Below, one piece after another: positions 45,610 to 55,356 of a stretch of 56,224 nt of DNA. Both the position numbers and the translations under genes were made by a program. The stretch is from Desulfovibrio sp. (GTDB taxonomy: Bacteria; Desulfobacterota; Desulfovibrionia; Desulfovibrionales; Desulfovibrionaceae), in the NCBI GenBank assembly GCA_031290615.1, contig JAITNF010000057.1, positions 1 to 56,224 on the forward strand, written 5' to 3'. Under the pieces are notes generated by a model, which saw nothing but the letters and a program-made list of their open reading frames with translations, searched no databases and was not told where the DNA came from. Positions within the stretch are counted from its first letter, which is position 1. Each line of letters starts with the position of its first letter.

Positions 45610-46887
45610 TCAGGATGCCTTGTCTTCCCCGTCCACGTGAGATTCGCCGACATCGCCGTAAAAAAGTACCGGAGGTTTTCCTTTCTCAATTACGGCACGA
45701 TTGATGAGGCATTCACGAACATCGGGCATGGAAGGCAGTTTGAACATGATGTCGAGCATGATTTTTTCCATGACATTGCGCAGGCCGCGAGCGCCGGTTT
45801 TGCGCTCTATTGCCTTGGCAGCAACGGCCTTGATGGCGTTGGGTGTAAAACGCAGTTTCACATGATCAAGCTCAAAAAGTTTTTGGTACTGACGCACAAG
45901 AGCATTTTGCGGCTCCGTGAGAATACGCGCAAGGTCGGGCTCGCCCAGCTCGTCCACATGGGTGATGATTGGTATCCGCCCGACAAATTCGGGAATCAGA
46001 CCAAATTTGACCAGATCCTGCGGGTGAATTTTTTCCAGCATCTCCGCCAAGGGGATTTCACCGCTTGCCCGTACCTTGGCCCCAAACCCCATGGATCCGC
46101 CGCTTACCCGCGATTCCACAATTTTGTCAAGGGCCACAAACGCGCCGCCCACAATGAACAGGATATTGGATGTGTTCATGCGGATAAATTCCTGCTGCGG
46201 GTGCTTACGCCCCCCCTTCGGAGGAATATTGGCTTCCGTGCCTTCAATGATTTTCAGCAGGGCCTGCTGTACTCCCTCGCCGGATACGTCACGAGTGATG
46301 GAAGGTCCGTCACCCTTGCGTGAAATTTTGTCTATTTCGTCAATATAGATAATACCCTTGCTTGCCGCTTCCAGATCATAATCCGCATTCTGCAAAAGCT
46401 GTACAAGGATATTCTCAACATCCTCACCAACATATCCTGCTTCAGTGAGCGTGGTTGCGTCCGAAATGGTGAATGGCACACGCAAAATTTTTGCCAGCGT
46501 TTTGGCAAGCAGCGTTTTGCCGCTGCCGGACGGCCCCACCAGGAGAATATTGCTTTTTTCAAGCTCTATGTCATCTCTCAGAGAATTACCGTAAAATACC
46601 CGCTTGTAATGGTTGTGCACCGCTACGGAAAGATTTTTTTTAGCCTCGTGCTGACCGATGACGTACTTGTCCAACTGGCTCTTTATTTCCATGGGAGAGA
46701 GCAGGTGATCTTCGCTCTCCTCGCTCTCGCGCTGATCACGGAGTATGATCTCATTGCACCGTTTGACGCAATGGGCGCATATTGTGGCAGCGTCGTACAC
46801 GATGAGATTTTGCACTTCAAATTCGCTTCGTCCGCAAAATGAGCAGCGCAACGGCTCTGTTGACATGTTTTTTTTAATTCTGGACAT
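45610..46887 (-). CDS. clpX: ATP-dependent Clp protease ATP-binding subunit ClpX
   Basis: A 425-residue unfoldase that feeds substrates to ClpP. The N-terminal C4 zinc finger is [10 protein letters not shown]...CAHCVKRC (residues 15-44). Walker A is [13 protein letters not shown] near residue 120, the pore loop is in [11 protein letters not shown], Walker B is [10 protein letters not shown] and the ClpP-contact loop region follows. The ATG at 46887 has AAAAGGACAAG upstream. It starts two bases after the clpP stop, so the two are coupled. Intact. Confidence 0.96.
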   Translation of the reverse strand: MSRIKKNMSTEPLRCSFCGRSEFEVQNLIVYDAATICAHCVKRCNEIILRDQRESEESEDHLLSPMEIKSQLDKYVIGQHEAKKNLSVAVHNHYKRVFYGNSLRDDIELEKSNILLVGPSGSGKTLLAKTLAKILRVPFTISDATTLTEAGYVGEDVENILVQLLQNADYDLEAASKGIIYIDEIDKISRKGDGPSITRDVSGEGVQQALLKIIEGTEANIPPKGGRKHPQQEFIRMNTSNILFIVGGAFVALDKIVESRVSGGSMGFGAKVRASGEIPLAEMLEKIHPQDLVKFGLIPEFVGRIPIITHVDELGEPDLARILTEPQNALVRQYQKLFELDHVKLRFTPNAIKAVAAKAIERKTGARGLRNVMEKIMLDIMFKLPSMPDVRECLINRAVIEKGKPPVLFYGDVGESHVDGEDKAS

Positions 46888-46889
46888 GG

Positions 46890-47498
46890 TTACTTGTCCT
46901 TTTTTTGCGCCATATCATGGCGAGAAACCAGCACACGATCAATGATGCCGAGTTCTTTGGCTTCATCAGGTGTTAAAAAGTTGTCCCTCTCGGTAGCGGC
47001 TACCATCTCCTCATAAGAATGTCCTGTATTTTTGGCCAGCATGCGGTTAAGGCTTTTTTTGAGACGCAGAACCTCGCGGGCATGGATCTGAATGTCGGTA
47101 GCCTGTCCATGATAGCCTCCGGACGGCTGGTGTATCATAATCTGGCTGTTGGGCAGGGTAAAACGCAAGCCAGGCTTGCCTGCGGCAAGCAAAAAAGCGC
47201 CCATGCTGGCAGCCCGGCCTATGCAGACTGTGGACACCGGCGAAGAAATAAAACGCATGGTGTCATATATGGCGAGTCCGGCTGTGACAGCGCCGCCCGG
47301 ACTGTTGATATAGAGGCTAATTTCTTTTTCCGGATCCTGAGACTCCAGAAAAAGCAATTGCGCGCATATCAGCGACGCCACAACATCGTTGACTTCAGAG
47401 CTGAGCAGTACAATACGGTCCTTGAGCAAACGCGAATATATATCATACGCACGTTCGGAACGGCCCGTAGTTTCAATAACCATGGGAATTAACGACAT
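46890..47498 (-). CDS. clpP: ATP-dependent Clp protease proteolytic subunit ClpP
   Basis: A 202-residue serine peptidase. The catalytic serine is in [16 protein letters not shown] (near residue 98), the histidine in MIHQPSGG (near 123), and the aspartate in GIIDRVL near the end. The ATG at 47498 gives [25 protein letters not shown] and has GGGGA nine bases upstream; another ATG three codons earlier is in frame. The start overlaps the tig stop by 10 bases. Intact. Confidence 0.96.
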   Translation of the reverse strand: MSLIPMVIETTGRSERAYDIYSRLLKDRIVLLSSEVNDVVASLICAQLLFLESQDPEKEISLYINSPGGAVTAGLAIYDTMRFISSPVSTVCIGRAASMGAFLLAAGKPGLRFTLPNSQIMIHQPSGGYHGQATDIQIHAREVLRLKKSLNRMLAKNTGHSYEEMVAATERDNFLTPDEAKELGIIDRVLVSRHDMAQKKDK

Positions 47499-48850
47499 GG
47501 CAAACATTCCCCGATATGCTGTTTATGACGGGCGCTGTCGTCAGCGGTGCCATTTTTGTCCATAGGCTCCACTTCAGTGATGCGGGCCTTGGCGTATACA
47601 AGGTTCATGGCTTTGTCGGCCAGCAGACGATCTCGTAACGCAAAAATCATACCTGAGCGTTCATACTGCGTACGCAGAATATTAAAGTCGTCCCCGCTTT
47701 GCAAACTTGCCTGAAAAATGTGGGAATTGATTTCCCGGTCAGTGACTTCCAGCCCCTCCTTCTTGGCTATGGAGAGCATAAGCACATGGTAGCGGGCTGC
47801 TTCCTGGGCACAGGGCAAAACTTCACTGCGCAGCTCTTTCAGACTCTTACCGAGAGATTCCAGGCTCTTGCCAACGCGTTCAAGGCGTGCCTTCTGCTCG
47901 GCGAGAAGTGTATTGATCTGAATTTCCACCATGCCTTCAGGCAGGGGGAAGTCTGTCATTTTTAACAATTTGTCCAAGAGTTTTTTCTGAGTTACGCTTT
48001 TGTTGAGTTCACTACGGCTGTTAACATAGGTAGCTGCAATTTTTCCCCTAAGTTCCGCAATCGTCTTCAGCCCCGCTGTTTTTGCCAGCTCATTGTCAAG
48101 TTCGGGGATTTGCCGTTCCTTGATGGCATGTATCTTCACCTTCATGGTGACGGTTTTACCTGCCAGATGCGGAGCGATGAAATCATCCGGAAAATGAATT
48201 TTCCCCTCGCCTTCCTGTCCGTATGGAATGGTTTTTACGAGCTTTTCAAAGTCTTCCAGCGCCTGATGTTCGCCGACAGCCAGATCAAAGTTTTTTGCGC
48301 TTGCGTTTTCCAAAGGCTTGCCGTCTTCGTAGGCGATAAAGTCCAGGCTTGCCACTTGGCCGTCCACTGCCGGGCCAAGACCGTCAATGGGCACAAATTT
48401 TGCGTTGTCACGACGGATGCGCTCAAGCACTTTATCAACTTCCTCGTCCCTGATGACAACTTTTTCCTGTTCTTCTTCCATGCCTTCATACGGGGGCAAA
48501 TCAAGGGCTGGAAGCACCTCGAACTCAATGCTGTATGCATAGCCCTTGCCGCGTTCCAGCGTGTCTGGGCCGTCAAGACTGATTCCGGACACGGGGTTGA
48601 CGCCGAGAGATTGCATGACCTCGTTTATATGTACATTGATGAGATCTTGGCGAGCTTCTTCATAAATTTTATCCTGAAATTTTTTTTCTATGACTGAAGC
48701 CGGAATCTTGCCCTTGCGAAATCCGTCCAATTGAACAGAGGTTTTATACAAGGCGACAGTCCCCATAATGGCTGCTTTCACTTCTTGCGGCTCTGTGATG
48801 ATAACGACCTTTTTTTTGACTGGCGACAGATCTTCAGTTTTGTAATCCAC
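47489..48850 (-). CDS. tig: Trigger factor
   Basis: A 453-residue ribosome-associated chaperone and prolyl isomerase. The ribosome-binding signature [12 protein letters not shown] is near residue 45, the FKBP-type domain covers about 150-245 ([19 protein letters not shown] to [11 protein letters not shown]), and the C-terminal helical arms follow. The GTG at 48850 ([17 protein letters not shown]) has AAAGGAG seven bases upstream and is preferred over the GTG at 48868. Heads tig-clpP-clpX-lon; a candidate promoter lies at 48891-48919. Confidence 0.95.
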   Translation of the reverse strand: MDYKTEDLSPVKKKVVIITEPQEVKAAIMGTVALYKTSVQLDGFRKGKIPASVIEKKFQDKIYEEARQDLINVHINEVMQSLGVNPVSGISLDGPDTLERGKGYAYSIEFEVLPALDLPPYEGMEEEQEKVVIRDEEVDKVLERIRRDNAKFVPIDGLGPAVDGQVASLDFIAYEDGKPLENASAKNFDLAVGEHQALEDFEKLVKTIPYGQEGEGKIHFPDDFIAPHLAGKTVTMKVKIHAIKERQIPELDNELAKTAGLKTIAELRGKIAATYVNSRSELNKSVTQKKLLDKLLKMTDFPLPEGMVEIQINTLLAEQKARLERVGKSLESLGKSLKELRSEVLPCAQEAARYHVLMLSIAKKEGLEVTDREINSHIFQASLQSGDDFNILRTQYERSGMIFALRDRLLADKAMNLVYAKARITEVEPMDKNGTADDSARHKQHIGECLPCR

Positions 48851-48890
48851 AGGGGGCTCCTTTTTCACTCTGACTTGCTAATACTGCGGA

Positions 48891-48919
48891 TATGTACACT
48901 AGTTACGTGTTGTGCGCAA
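48891..48919 (-). promoter_or_regulatory. Candidate promoter of tig-clpPX-lon
   Basis: On the minus strand TTGCGC (48919-48914), 17 bases and TACATA (48896-48891). The -35 box and the ACA bases after it resemble the candidate groESL promoter (TTGCGA, then CACAA). The leader to the GTG would be about 35 bases. Confidence 0.35.
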
Positions 48920-48970
48920 CCGTACGCTGCCCGGTTTCTCTGGTCACAACAATAGTGAATACTCTACCGG

Positions 48971-48989
48971 CTGAAGCCTGTGGCTTCAG
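48971..48989. repeat. Inverted repeat, possible IS200/IS605 end
   Basis: CTGAAGCC-TGT-GGCTTCAG, a perfect 8-bp stem with a 3-base loop. On the minus strand it is followed by CCGGTAGAGTATTCAC, which resembles the right ends of IS200/IS605 or TnpB elements. No transposase or TnpB gene is adjacent, so it would be a relic. Confidence 0.35.
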
Positions 48990-49138
48990 GTAACAGCTAA
49001 AGCTGGCGATTACGGATGGAATCCGCCCACGACCCAGGAGAGTGCCAATGGGTTATTCTCCGCCCTCAACTTTGAAATCACCATCTTCATGGTTTCGCTG
49101 TTTAATGATTACATCTCAGTCACTGTGCAGGGGTTCCA

Positions 49139-49285
49139 GAAGCAAAAATCCGGCAAATAGTGAAGCTGTTTGCCGTGGGTTTGGATGTTCCGCAAATCGT
49201 CGAACGCGCCGGAGTAAACCGCAATACCGTTCGCGGCGACGTTGAGGTGGACGAAAGCTATTTCGGCGCTCGCCTGGTAAATTGA
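49139..49285 (+). pseudogene. IS1595-type transposase, internally deleted remnant
   Basis: KIRQIVKLFAVGLDVPQIVE, then RAGVNRNTVRGDVEVDESYFGAR. The first half is the N-terminal helical region of IS1595/IS1016 transposases, the second is the EVEVDESYFGG catalytic-core start; the zinc-finger and much of the region between are missing. Its end abuts the truncated ketosynthase 1, so the insertion or deletion event may have removed that gene's 3' part. Confidence 0.62.
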
Positions 49286-49901
49286 GCTTGATCGAAGGTG
49301 CCGGACACCAATGGATGATACTCATCAGTGCCACCACACAGCATATAATCCTGTTTGTTGAAAGCTATGGTTTCATAACCCAAGCCAATGGCCTGGCAGC
49401 CTGAGGAACAGGCGGCTGCCGGACTTATAACACGGCCTGTCACGCCCAATGCCTGGGCGAGGTTGGCTGCTGCTGAATTACTCATGATGCGAAAAAAGAG
49501 CATTGCTTTGACCTGCTCCACACTTGTCGAAGCAATATATTGCCTGAAAAAGTATTCCAAATTTTTCGGGCTTCCCATCGTCGAGCCCAAAGCAATTCCA
49601 ATTCGGCCATTCTCTATGCCCCCCACATCCACCTTCGCCTGGGCTATGGCTTCAAGTGCGGCAATATACGCGTACGATGACATTGACGACATGGTTGTCT
49701 GATATTCCGAGGAATATCTTTAATGCCGATGTCAGGAACAATAGACGCCACCCTTGGCCCCAATCCCGATATATTTTCCAGGGATTCAAGTCGTCGTACC
49801 GTATTTTCGCTGGCTAATAGCATATTGAATAACAGCTCGCTGCCTTTCCCGTATGGCGAAACTGCGCCCATGCCTGTAATGACAACTCGCCTCAGAGTCA
49901 T
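49286..49901 (-). pseudogene. Beta-ketoacyl synthase 1, truncated and frameshifted
   Basis: Starts normally: MTLRRVVITGMGAVSPYGKG, overlapping the oxidoreductase stop. A frameshift near 49690 separates this from SSYAYIAALEAIAQAKVDVG, NSAAANLAQALGVTGRVISP and the catalytic-cysteine motif AAACSSGCQAIGLGYE. The frame ends after CGGTDEYHPLVSGTFDQAQF, so both catalytic histidines and the C-terminal half are gone; an IS1595 remnant is joined there. About 615 of an expected 1.2 kb remain. FabF-like family. It was the last gene of a KS-oxidoreductase-KS cluster. Confidence 0.8.
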
Positions 49902-50620
49902 TGAACAATCTCTCTTTGTAGTTCCTTTACTCCCAATATAAATCCGCAAACAACGAATGCAGAGACAACTTCCCCCAATATGCCCGGCGCAATTATGGAT
50001 TGCCCAGCCATCCATAGATTGGAAATCTTTGTGGCTGGCAACGGGCTGAATTGTTTTAGTGAATGCTTTGTTCCATATAGACCCCCTCCTGGTGCCTCCA
50101 AGTAATCTTTATTCGTCAACGGTGTTCCACCGTCCAAAATTTGTATTTGTTCTAATTCCGGGCAACAGGCTGAGAGTGTGTCATAAAATTTTTCAAGACA
50201 TTTCGCCTTGTATAAGTAGTATTCTTCCGGTCGTTGTCCTGTCAAGGAATGTCGCCAGCGGCTGTATTTTTCAATACTGCCGAGTGCAAACAACATCAGG
50301 CCGGCATCTTTGGAAGGCGCATCCGGGCGATCAGGTACACTTCTGGAAACATAGAACGGCCCATTATCGGGCGTACAGTCGGGGTTCAAGGCAGGCGTGA
50401 TGTCCGTCTTTTTACAGATAAAAAGATTACTTTTGTGCACAATCGGAGTAGCGGCATCACTGGCACAAAAAAGAATGTGAGTTGAAAATGTGTCCTCAAG
50501 AGATAAAATTCGTTTGGAAAAAGCAGGCTTTATAGATTCTTTTGGAAGCATTGCCGGCAGCAGATGAGGATGTGCCGTGAAAACTACTCCTCTTGCGGGC
50601 AGATACCTACCATCATGCAA
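49898..50620 (-). pseudogene. CrtI/retinol-dehydrogenase-type oxidoreductase, 5'-truncated
   Basis: A 240-residue open frame containing only the C-terminal part of an FAD oxidoreductase of the phytoene desaturase/retinol dehydrogenase kind: GVVFTAHPHLLPAMLP and the family C-terminal motif YLEAPGGGLYGTKHSL, then NLWMAGQSIIAPGILGEVVS with the FAD-binding DG-x5-GA region. The N-terminal GxGxxG fold (about 250 residues) is missing, and the apparent start lies within the end of ketosynthase 2. It is therefore a chimeric truncation, not a short gene. With two ketosynthases it recalls polyene or unusual-lipid gene clusters. Confidence 0.78.
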
Positions 50621-51695
50621 TAATACCGCGTTTGCGCACCCTGAGTTGTCAAATGAACAGGTTTATTAAAATTGCAATTAGGAGCCAAAAATTGTTTTTG
50701 TGCCATAATAACGCTGTAGACTGTTTGCGCTGCACCGGACATCCATAGTTCATGCCCGGTCATGGACTTTGTGGATGATATAGGCACAACTTTTTCGCCG
50801 AACAAAGATATGATACTGCGGGCCTCCACGCTGTCTCCAACAGGAGTGGATGTCGCATGGGCGCAGATGTAGTCAATATCCCGCGGCACCATGTTTGATG
50901 CGGTCAGGGCCATGCCCATAGCGCGATAGAGTCCGTTTTCGGTGGGAATGGATATATTTTTTCCATCGGAAGAAAAACCATATCCCGCGACTTCGCCTAT
51001 AATTTTCGCTCCACGCTTTTGGGCGAGATCGTAGCGTTCCAGAAGCAACGCAGCGGCACCTCCACTAGGCACCAGCCCATCACGTTCGGCATCAAAAGGT
51101 CGGCTTGCGGTATGTGGTGTGTCCTCTCTTGAAGCAAAAGCGCCAAGGGCATCAAAGCTGCATATGGATTGCCAGTTAATTTCCTGAGCTCCGCCGCATA
51201 GCATCCTGTCCTGCCTATCCAGCATAATGAGGTCTGCCGCTTGACCGGTGGCGTGAGCGCTGCTAGAGCATGCGCTACTTATAGTCCAACAAGCCCCTTG
51301 TGTGCCGAATATGGTATTCAGATTCATGGTGACGCAAGACGTCATTGAACGAAACACCAAGCCGTTGCCCAAAGAAGCTGTGTCATTTTTCTCCAGCAGA
51401 GTTGCGGATTGCTCAATTGGTGCCAAAGAACTTGAGTCGCAGCCAAAGAGCACGCCACTACCGCCCATTGGGCAAAATCCGGCATGGTCTTACATTGCTT
51501 ACGAGAGAGGGGAAATCTGGGAGTGTAGGGCGCAATGGCACCTGAGAGACAAGAGGAGAATCCCAGTCGTTTGCGCTTGTAATCGGCTACAATGCCGGAC
51601 TTCCCTTTGTAGAGAGATTCGGCGACTTCATCAAAATTCGTACCCAAGCATGAAATAATGCCAAGGCCAGTTATGGCTACACGATATTTCATCAT
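50584..51695 (-). pseudogene. Beta-ketoacyl synthase 2, frameshifted and truncated
   Basis: A FabB-like ketosynthase. The N-terminus MKYRVAITGLGIISCLGTNF is in one frame; after a deletion and frameshift near 51450-51480 the second frame gives GVLFGCDSSSL, ISSACSSSAHATGQAADLIM with the active cysteine, FDAERDGLVPSGGAAALLLE, the first histidine as HATSTPVGD and the second in TKSMTGHELWMSGAAQTVYS. The C-terminal GFGGTNA motif is replaced by unrelated residues at the junction with the oxidoreductase remnant. About 20 residues are missing at the frameshift. Confidence 0.82.
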
Positions 51696-51741
51696 GAATT
51701 GTGTATATGTAGAAGACCATATGGTGTTTTTCCCATGGATA

Positions 51742-51993
51742 TCACTTGTTTGCCTTGCTAATTTTAGAGGGAAGTGCAGGTTTTTCAGCGGGCGCCTTAC
51801 CTTTCTCAGGAGCTAGCCCAAGCTTTTCAATTTTACTCCTTTCATCCGCATAGCCTTGATGGTAAGCGCGCTCCATATCATTCGCCTTTCGCTCCATTTT
51901 GGCTTTTGTTTTCCCGGTAGTCCGCCCGATCCAAGCACAACTCGGTAAAAAGCCCAATAAGGCAATCAAAACGGCTGTGAGTAATTTTTTCAT
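51742..51993 (-). CDS. Small putative lipoprotein
   Basis: An 83-residue exported protein. The signal MKKLLTAVLIALLGFLPSCA has a lipobox-like LPSC with cysteine at residue 19; the mature part is charged and rich in Lys, Ala and Glu (TKAKMERKANDMERAYHQGY). GGGGATAGC precedes the ATG. No family recognised. It lies upstream of the decayed ketosynthase cluster, on the same strand, and appears intact. Confidence 0.6.
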   Translation of the reverse strand: MKKLLTAVLIALLGFLPSCAWIGRTTGKTKAKMERKANDMERAYHQGYADERSKIEKLGLAPEKGKAPAEKPALPSKISKANK

Positions 51994-52739
51994 GCTATCC
52001 CCATCAGCTAATGAATAAAAAATTCAGAATATCTAAAAATTTATCTATTATAACTGTCCCCAGTTTTTATATCAAGGCTTAAGTTAGCGCCGCTACCCGG
52101 TGATCGAAATATATAAAGTTGGGCTTCTGTTGCTCACTTACCCTTTTTATCTCATACCAACGCAAGAGATGCAGTTCATCGCGGTGTTGCAGCTTGAGAA
52201 AATGCCGGGGATGTTCAGAAATGTCGGATGTTTTCTGGTCAGAGCGCTCAGTCGGACATTGGCTGATCCACCAGGGCAAGAACTTTATGCGCCGCCTCAA
52301 TGTGAAAGCCCTTGTTGGGGTCAATCATTTTCATGGTCACAAGGTGTATCCGATTCACCACGATATGGACGTGATAATTTTTCGTATTATGAATAATTAC
52401 GTATATGCTAACTTACTTATTTTATATAATTTTTATTGATAAGCAATTCACGATACCCGCTGAAATATCCGTAAAAAAATCAGGATTGAAAAAATCTTTT
52501 TGGCCGGATTTGGGTAATTTTCGCGGAGATAAATCTGAGATAAAACTGGAGGGGAAAAAGATCTGCTTAACATTATTCCATATTCCATTTTATGGTATTA
52601 CGAATTCTACTGCCAAGGCATAAAAAATTAATTTCAGAATGTGTTGGACAAATACCGCGCCATTTTTTTCCGAGTAGGAGAAAGGTGCCCATTTTGAACG
52701 CCTGATGCAGGCATTTTGCACACCGTGCCGTGTTACGAG
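51994..52739. other. Gap with relaxase fragment
   Basis: About 750 bases, noticeably A/T-rich, without an intact gene. The only recognisable piece is the relaxase motif at 52248-52379 (minus). The stretch 52085-52240 (minus) has an open frame with no recognised homology and may be continuing relaxase sequence in a shifted frame. Plus-strand frames at 52405-52623 look random. Confidence 0.5.
52248..52379 (-). pseudogene. Mobilization relaxase fragment
   Basis: 44 open codons reading NYHVHIVVNRIHLVTMKMID, PNKGFHIEAAHKVLALVDQP, then a stop. HVHIVVNRI is the three-histidine/Asn motif III of MOBP-type relaxases, and the following GFDIEAAHKALxLIExxQGW pattern is also characteristic. The rest of the protein is missing or out of frame. 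It marks a former conjugative or mobilizable element near the integrase remnant. Confidence 0.68.
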
Positions 52740-53785
52740 GGCAAGCTCAAGCATGTCTGTCTCTGGCTGGAGTTTCCTTAACAAAGAGCATATCGGCGGC
52801 AAGGCTGGCGTTGATCTTGTTGCCCAAACGGTGGAGGACGTTTTTGGGCTATCCAGTGCAAATGCTGGGATGAAAAATCCACGATTGACAAACCCGACGT
52901 TGGACAGCCTTCTTGACACTTCCAGCAAGACTTTCATCAATGACCAGCATAAGAAGACAGCTTCCTTTGCCATGCGCTTGGGGGTTTCCACTACAAACAA
53001 GTGGGGCAGTGAAGCCAAAACGCAATACGTCACTAAAGTCCGTCCGTTCTCCGTTCTCCGTCTGAGCCTTTCAGCCTTGGAAGAAGTTCCGGTTGATTGA
53101 GTGGAACTGGAAAAGGTGTTTCCGGCGCAAAGGCTCGGCAGAGCAAAAAGAATTTGTGGGAACATCAGAAAATCGCCTTGGACAAATTTTACGACCATTT
53201 CAAAGCCAATGCCCGCGGCAAGCTGATTATGGCCTGTGGGATAGGGAAAACCTTCACCGCCTTGAAAATTGTTGAAAAGGAAACAGACTGTAACGGCCTT
53301 GTGCTGTCCCTTGTCCCGTCCATTGCCCTGTTGGGGCAAACGCTCCGTGAATGGACGGCGGAATCTGACAAGTCGATTTTTCCTATTTGTATCTGCTACG
53401 ATCCTGAGATCAGCAAGCGGAAAATCAAAGATGATGAAGACGGCGACGGCGGCGACGGCTACAGCGTGGAAGACCTGGCATTATCCGCGTCAACCTTTGT
53501 GCCGGATATTGTAAAGCAGCTTGAATCAGCCGGTAAAACGCACAAGGACGCTCTTGATTATCGTCTTTTCCGCCTATCAATCCATTCAATCCATAGAGGT
53601 TATCGCTAGGGCGCAAAAAAAGTTCAACCAGGAATTTGACCTCGAAAGACGAGGATTATGCCGCCTTTGTCAAAGTCCATGACAACATCATCTTCATTCA
53701 GCTGAAAAACGTATGTACATGACGGCTACGCCGTGTCTGTATAACGAGAACAGCACTGACGATTCCAAAATGATGCTTGAATAAT
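52740..53785 (+). pseudogene. Type ISP restriction enzyme/helicase (COG4889), broken
   Basis: Ordered fragments of the large COG4889 restriction-helicase. GGKAGVDLVAQTVEDV and, in another frame, FWAIQCKCWDEKSTIDKPDV (the nuclease-like EYWAIQCK motif); RLGVSTTNKWGSEAKTQ; then REHQK-like HQKIALDKFYDHFKANARGK, Walker A LIMACGIGKTFTALKIVE and LSLVPSIALLGQTLREWTAE; then, in a third frame, YQSIQSIEVIARAQKKFNQE; the DEAH-box part is deleted; finally RMYMTATPCLYNENS. At least four frameshifts and one deletion occur, and the second helicase and methyltransferase domains are absent. Clear identification by motif order; not functional. Confidence 0.82.
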
Positions 53786-54232
53786 CCCTCCAATCTCCGC
53801 CGCTGAAATTTTGTGCGGCAATGGTTTTTTGCTTTCATGCCTTTCCGCCTTTTGAAGAGTGTGAGAAGCATAGCGCCGAATGCTCGCGGGAGTTCAGAGG
53901 GGAACGGTAAACGCGGCTGACTGGAAAAAATGCGCTTCGGCACTGATTTTTGGATGGTTTTTGCGCAAAAAATTTGAAACGCGGCTACAAATTTTTAATC
54001 AATTTTTTAATCAATTATGCCTAACTAGCTGAAAAAACTGTTTGTTCCCCGCAACGAAAACCGCATGAAAAGCGGAGAGCAAAAAGCAAATTTTCTGCCA
54101 AAGAATTGTGTGGAATATTTCTGTTCAGAGCACCTGTCCAGCAGCAGAGATGCGACTCGGCGGCGGAGAAAGGCGACTATAAACTTACGGGCGGGCATAG
54201 CCGTAATTGACGGCGGCGGCGTTTTTTAAGGA
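53786..54232. other. Gap between restriction and integrase remnants
   Basis: About 450 bases without a recognisable gene. An inverted repeat GCCGT-AATTG-ACGGC followed by GGCGGCGTTTTTT lies near 54200-54225 and could be a weak terminator. The rest shows no motif or repeat that could be assigned. Confidence 0.45.
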
Positions 54233-54882
54233 TTATGGGAAGTCCTTCCTTGCAGGATTATGGTTTCTTCCGGCTTGTCCAGTTTTTCCAGATGGGAAAC
54301 AAGCACTGTGAAAATCCTTTTTCAGTGTCGCATCGGGGAAAACATAAGCGTCGCTGCGCCAGCCGCAACGATTGACGTACAGCGCCCGACGCTTTGTCCG
54401 GCAGGACATGAAAAGAGAGAGATTCAATCTGCCGCCGTCGTGCTGGTTTCTCTTGCCGGGGATTGTCCAGCTTTTCGCGTTGAAATCAATTTTTTCCCAC
54501 TTGGCAAGGCGTATTTTCTCGCTATGCAAAGGCAGATACGGCAAAATATTGAGGCAGTATTTTACGGAATGGCCGGTACCGCCATACCCTTAGGATACGC
54601 CGTAACAATCCTCCGACTTTCTCCGGATCGGTGATTGCAGCCTGGTGTCTTCTGACAATGGGTTTGAGTGTGGTGCTGATACGATCCGCCATATTACGGT
54701 CGGGTATACCAAGCCCTCAGGCAAACAAACCGTATTGACTATCTGGGCCAAACGCGGTAGGCTATTTGCCAGGAAATGCTTTTCGGCCTGATATAAGCGT
54801 ACAGTATATCTCCGTCAGAGACTTTTTGAATTTTGCCGTTTGGTTTCATGGTTCTAAGCCGGACGTCGGTCAGTGTTCCCAT
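54233..54882 (-). pseudogene. P4-type tyrosine integrase, broken
   Basis: Minus-strand fragments in order. MGTLTDVRLRTMKPNGKIQK and VSDGDILYAYI match the N-terminal DNA-binding domain of P4-like integrases (LTDxxIRxxKPxxKxYKLxDGxGLYL). After a gap, PIVRRHQAAITDPEKVGGLL and YGGTGHSVKYCLNILPYLPL, then RLAKWEKIDFNAKSWTIPGK, where the conserved catalytic Arg region (R-x-G-E-L-R-x-A-x-W) reads SEKIRLAKW. YVFPDATLKKDFHSA follows. The C-terminal HxxR and Tyr are absent. Several frameshifts and a central deletion. A tRNA-Phe 3'-half lies just upstream, as for active P4 integrases. Confidence 0.8.
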
Positions 54883-55054
54883 GTTGGTAAAACCCTGCGA
54901 GTTTTGCTGTTGGTAAAAATTTACTAACATTTTCACCAACGGAATTATGCCACGTCAAGAGACTTTAAGAGATGTATAGAGACAGTCAACCCAAGAAAAT
55001 CCAAGTACCGTAAGGCCTTTTGGACTTTGCGGGATTTGTCCAGATTTCGGGGCG

Positions 55055-55105
55055 GTGCGGGGGGGGGGCAGAATTGAACTGCAGACATGAGGATTTTCAG
55101 TCCTA
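55055..55105 (-). other. tRNA-Phe 3'-half fragment, probable att relic
   Basis: On the minus strand AGGACTGAAAATCCT (55104-55090) is an anticodon arm with a GAA (Phe) anticodon in the loop CTGAAAA, and TGCAGTTCAATTCTGCC is a T-arm with the canonical TTCAATT loop and one mismatch. The D-arm half is not recognisable and the acceptor end is a run of C. A P4-type integrase remnant lies immediately downstream in the same orientation, so this is best read as an attachment-site remnant, not a working tRNA. Confidence 0.6.
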
Positions 55106-55356
55106 AAAATATACCAATTTTTTATTGCCATGAGCTTGACATTGTTGAGGGGAAGTATAAAAATTTTATAACTGACAACATTTAACTTGGAGATTATTAT
55201 ATTAAAGCGTGTTGTCATGATACTGGTAGTAATGGCTGGAATTGTCCAGGTTTCCGGGACATCCAGTGCTGACATCCCCACTGTCAATCAGGAGTAAGGT
55301 TGTGAAGGTCATTCTGGTTGGTCGTAACTCTAGTTAGCTTTTCGGAGATTAAATCC

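Noticed and set aside
52590-53339. A 249-codon minus-strand frame
   Set aside because: Complement of the COG4889 pseudogene; no protein family resemblance.
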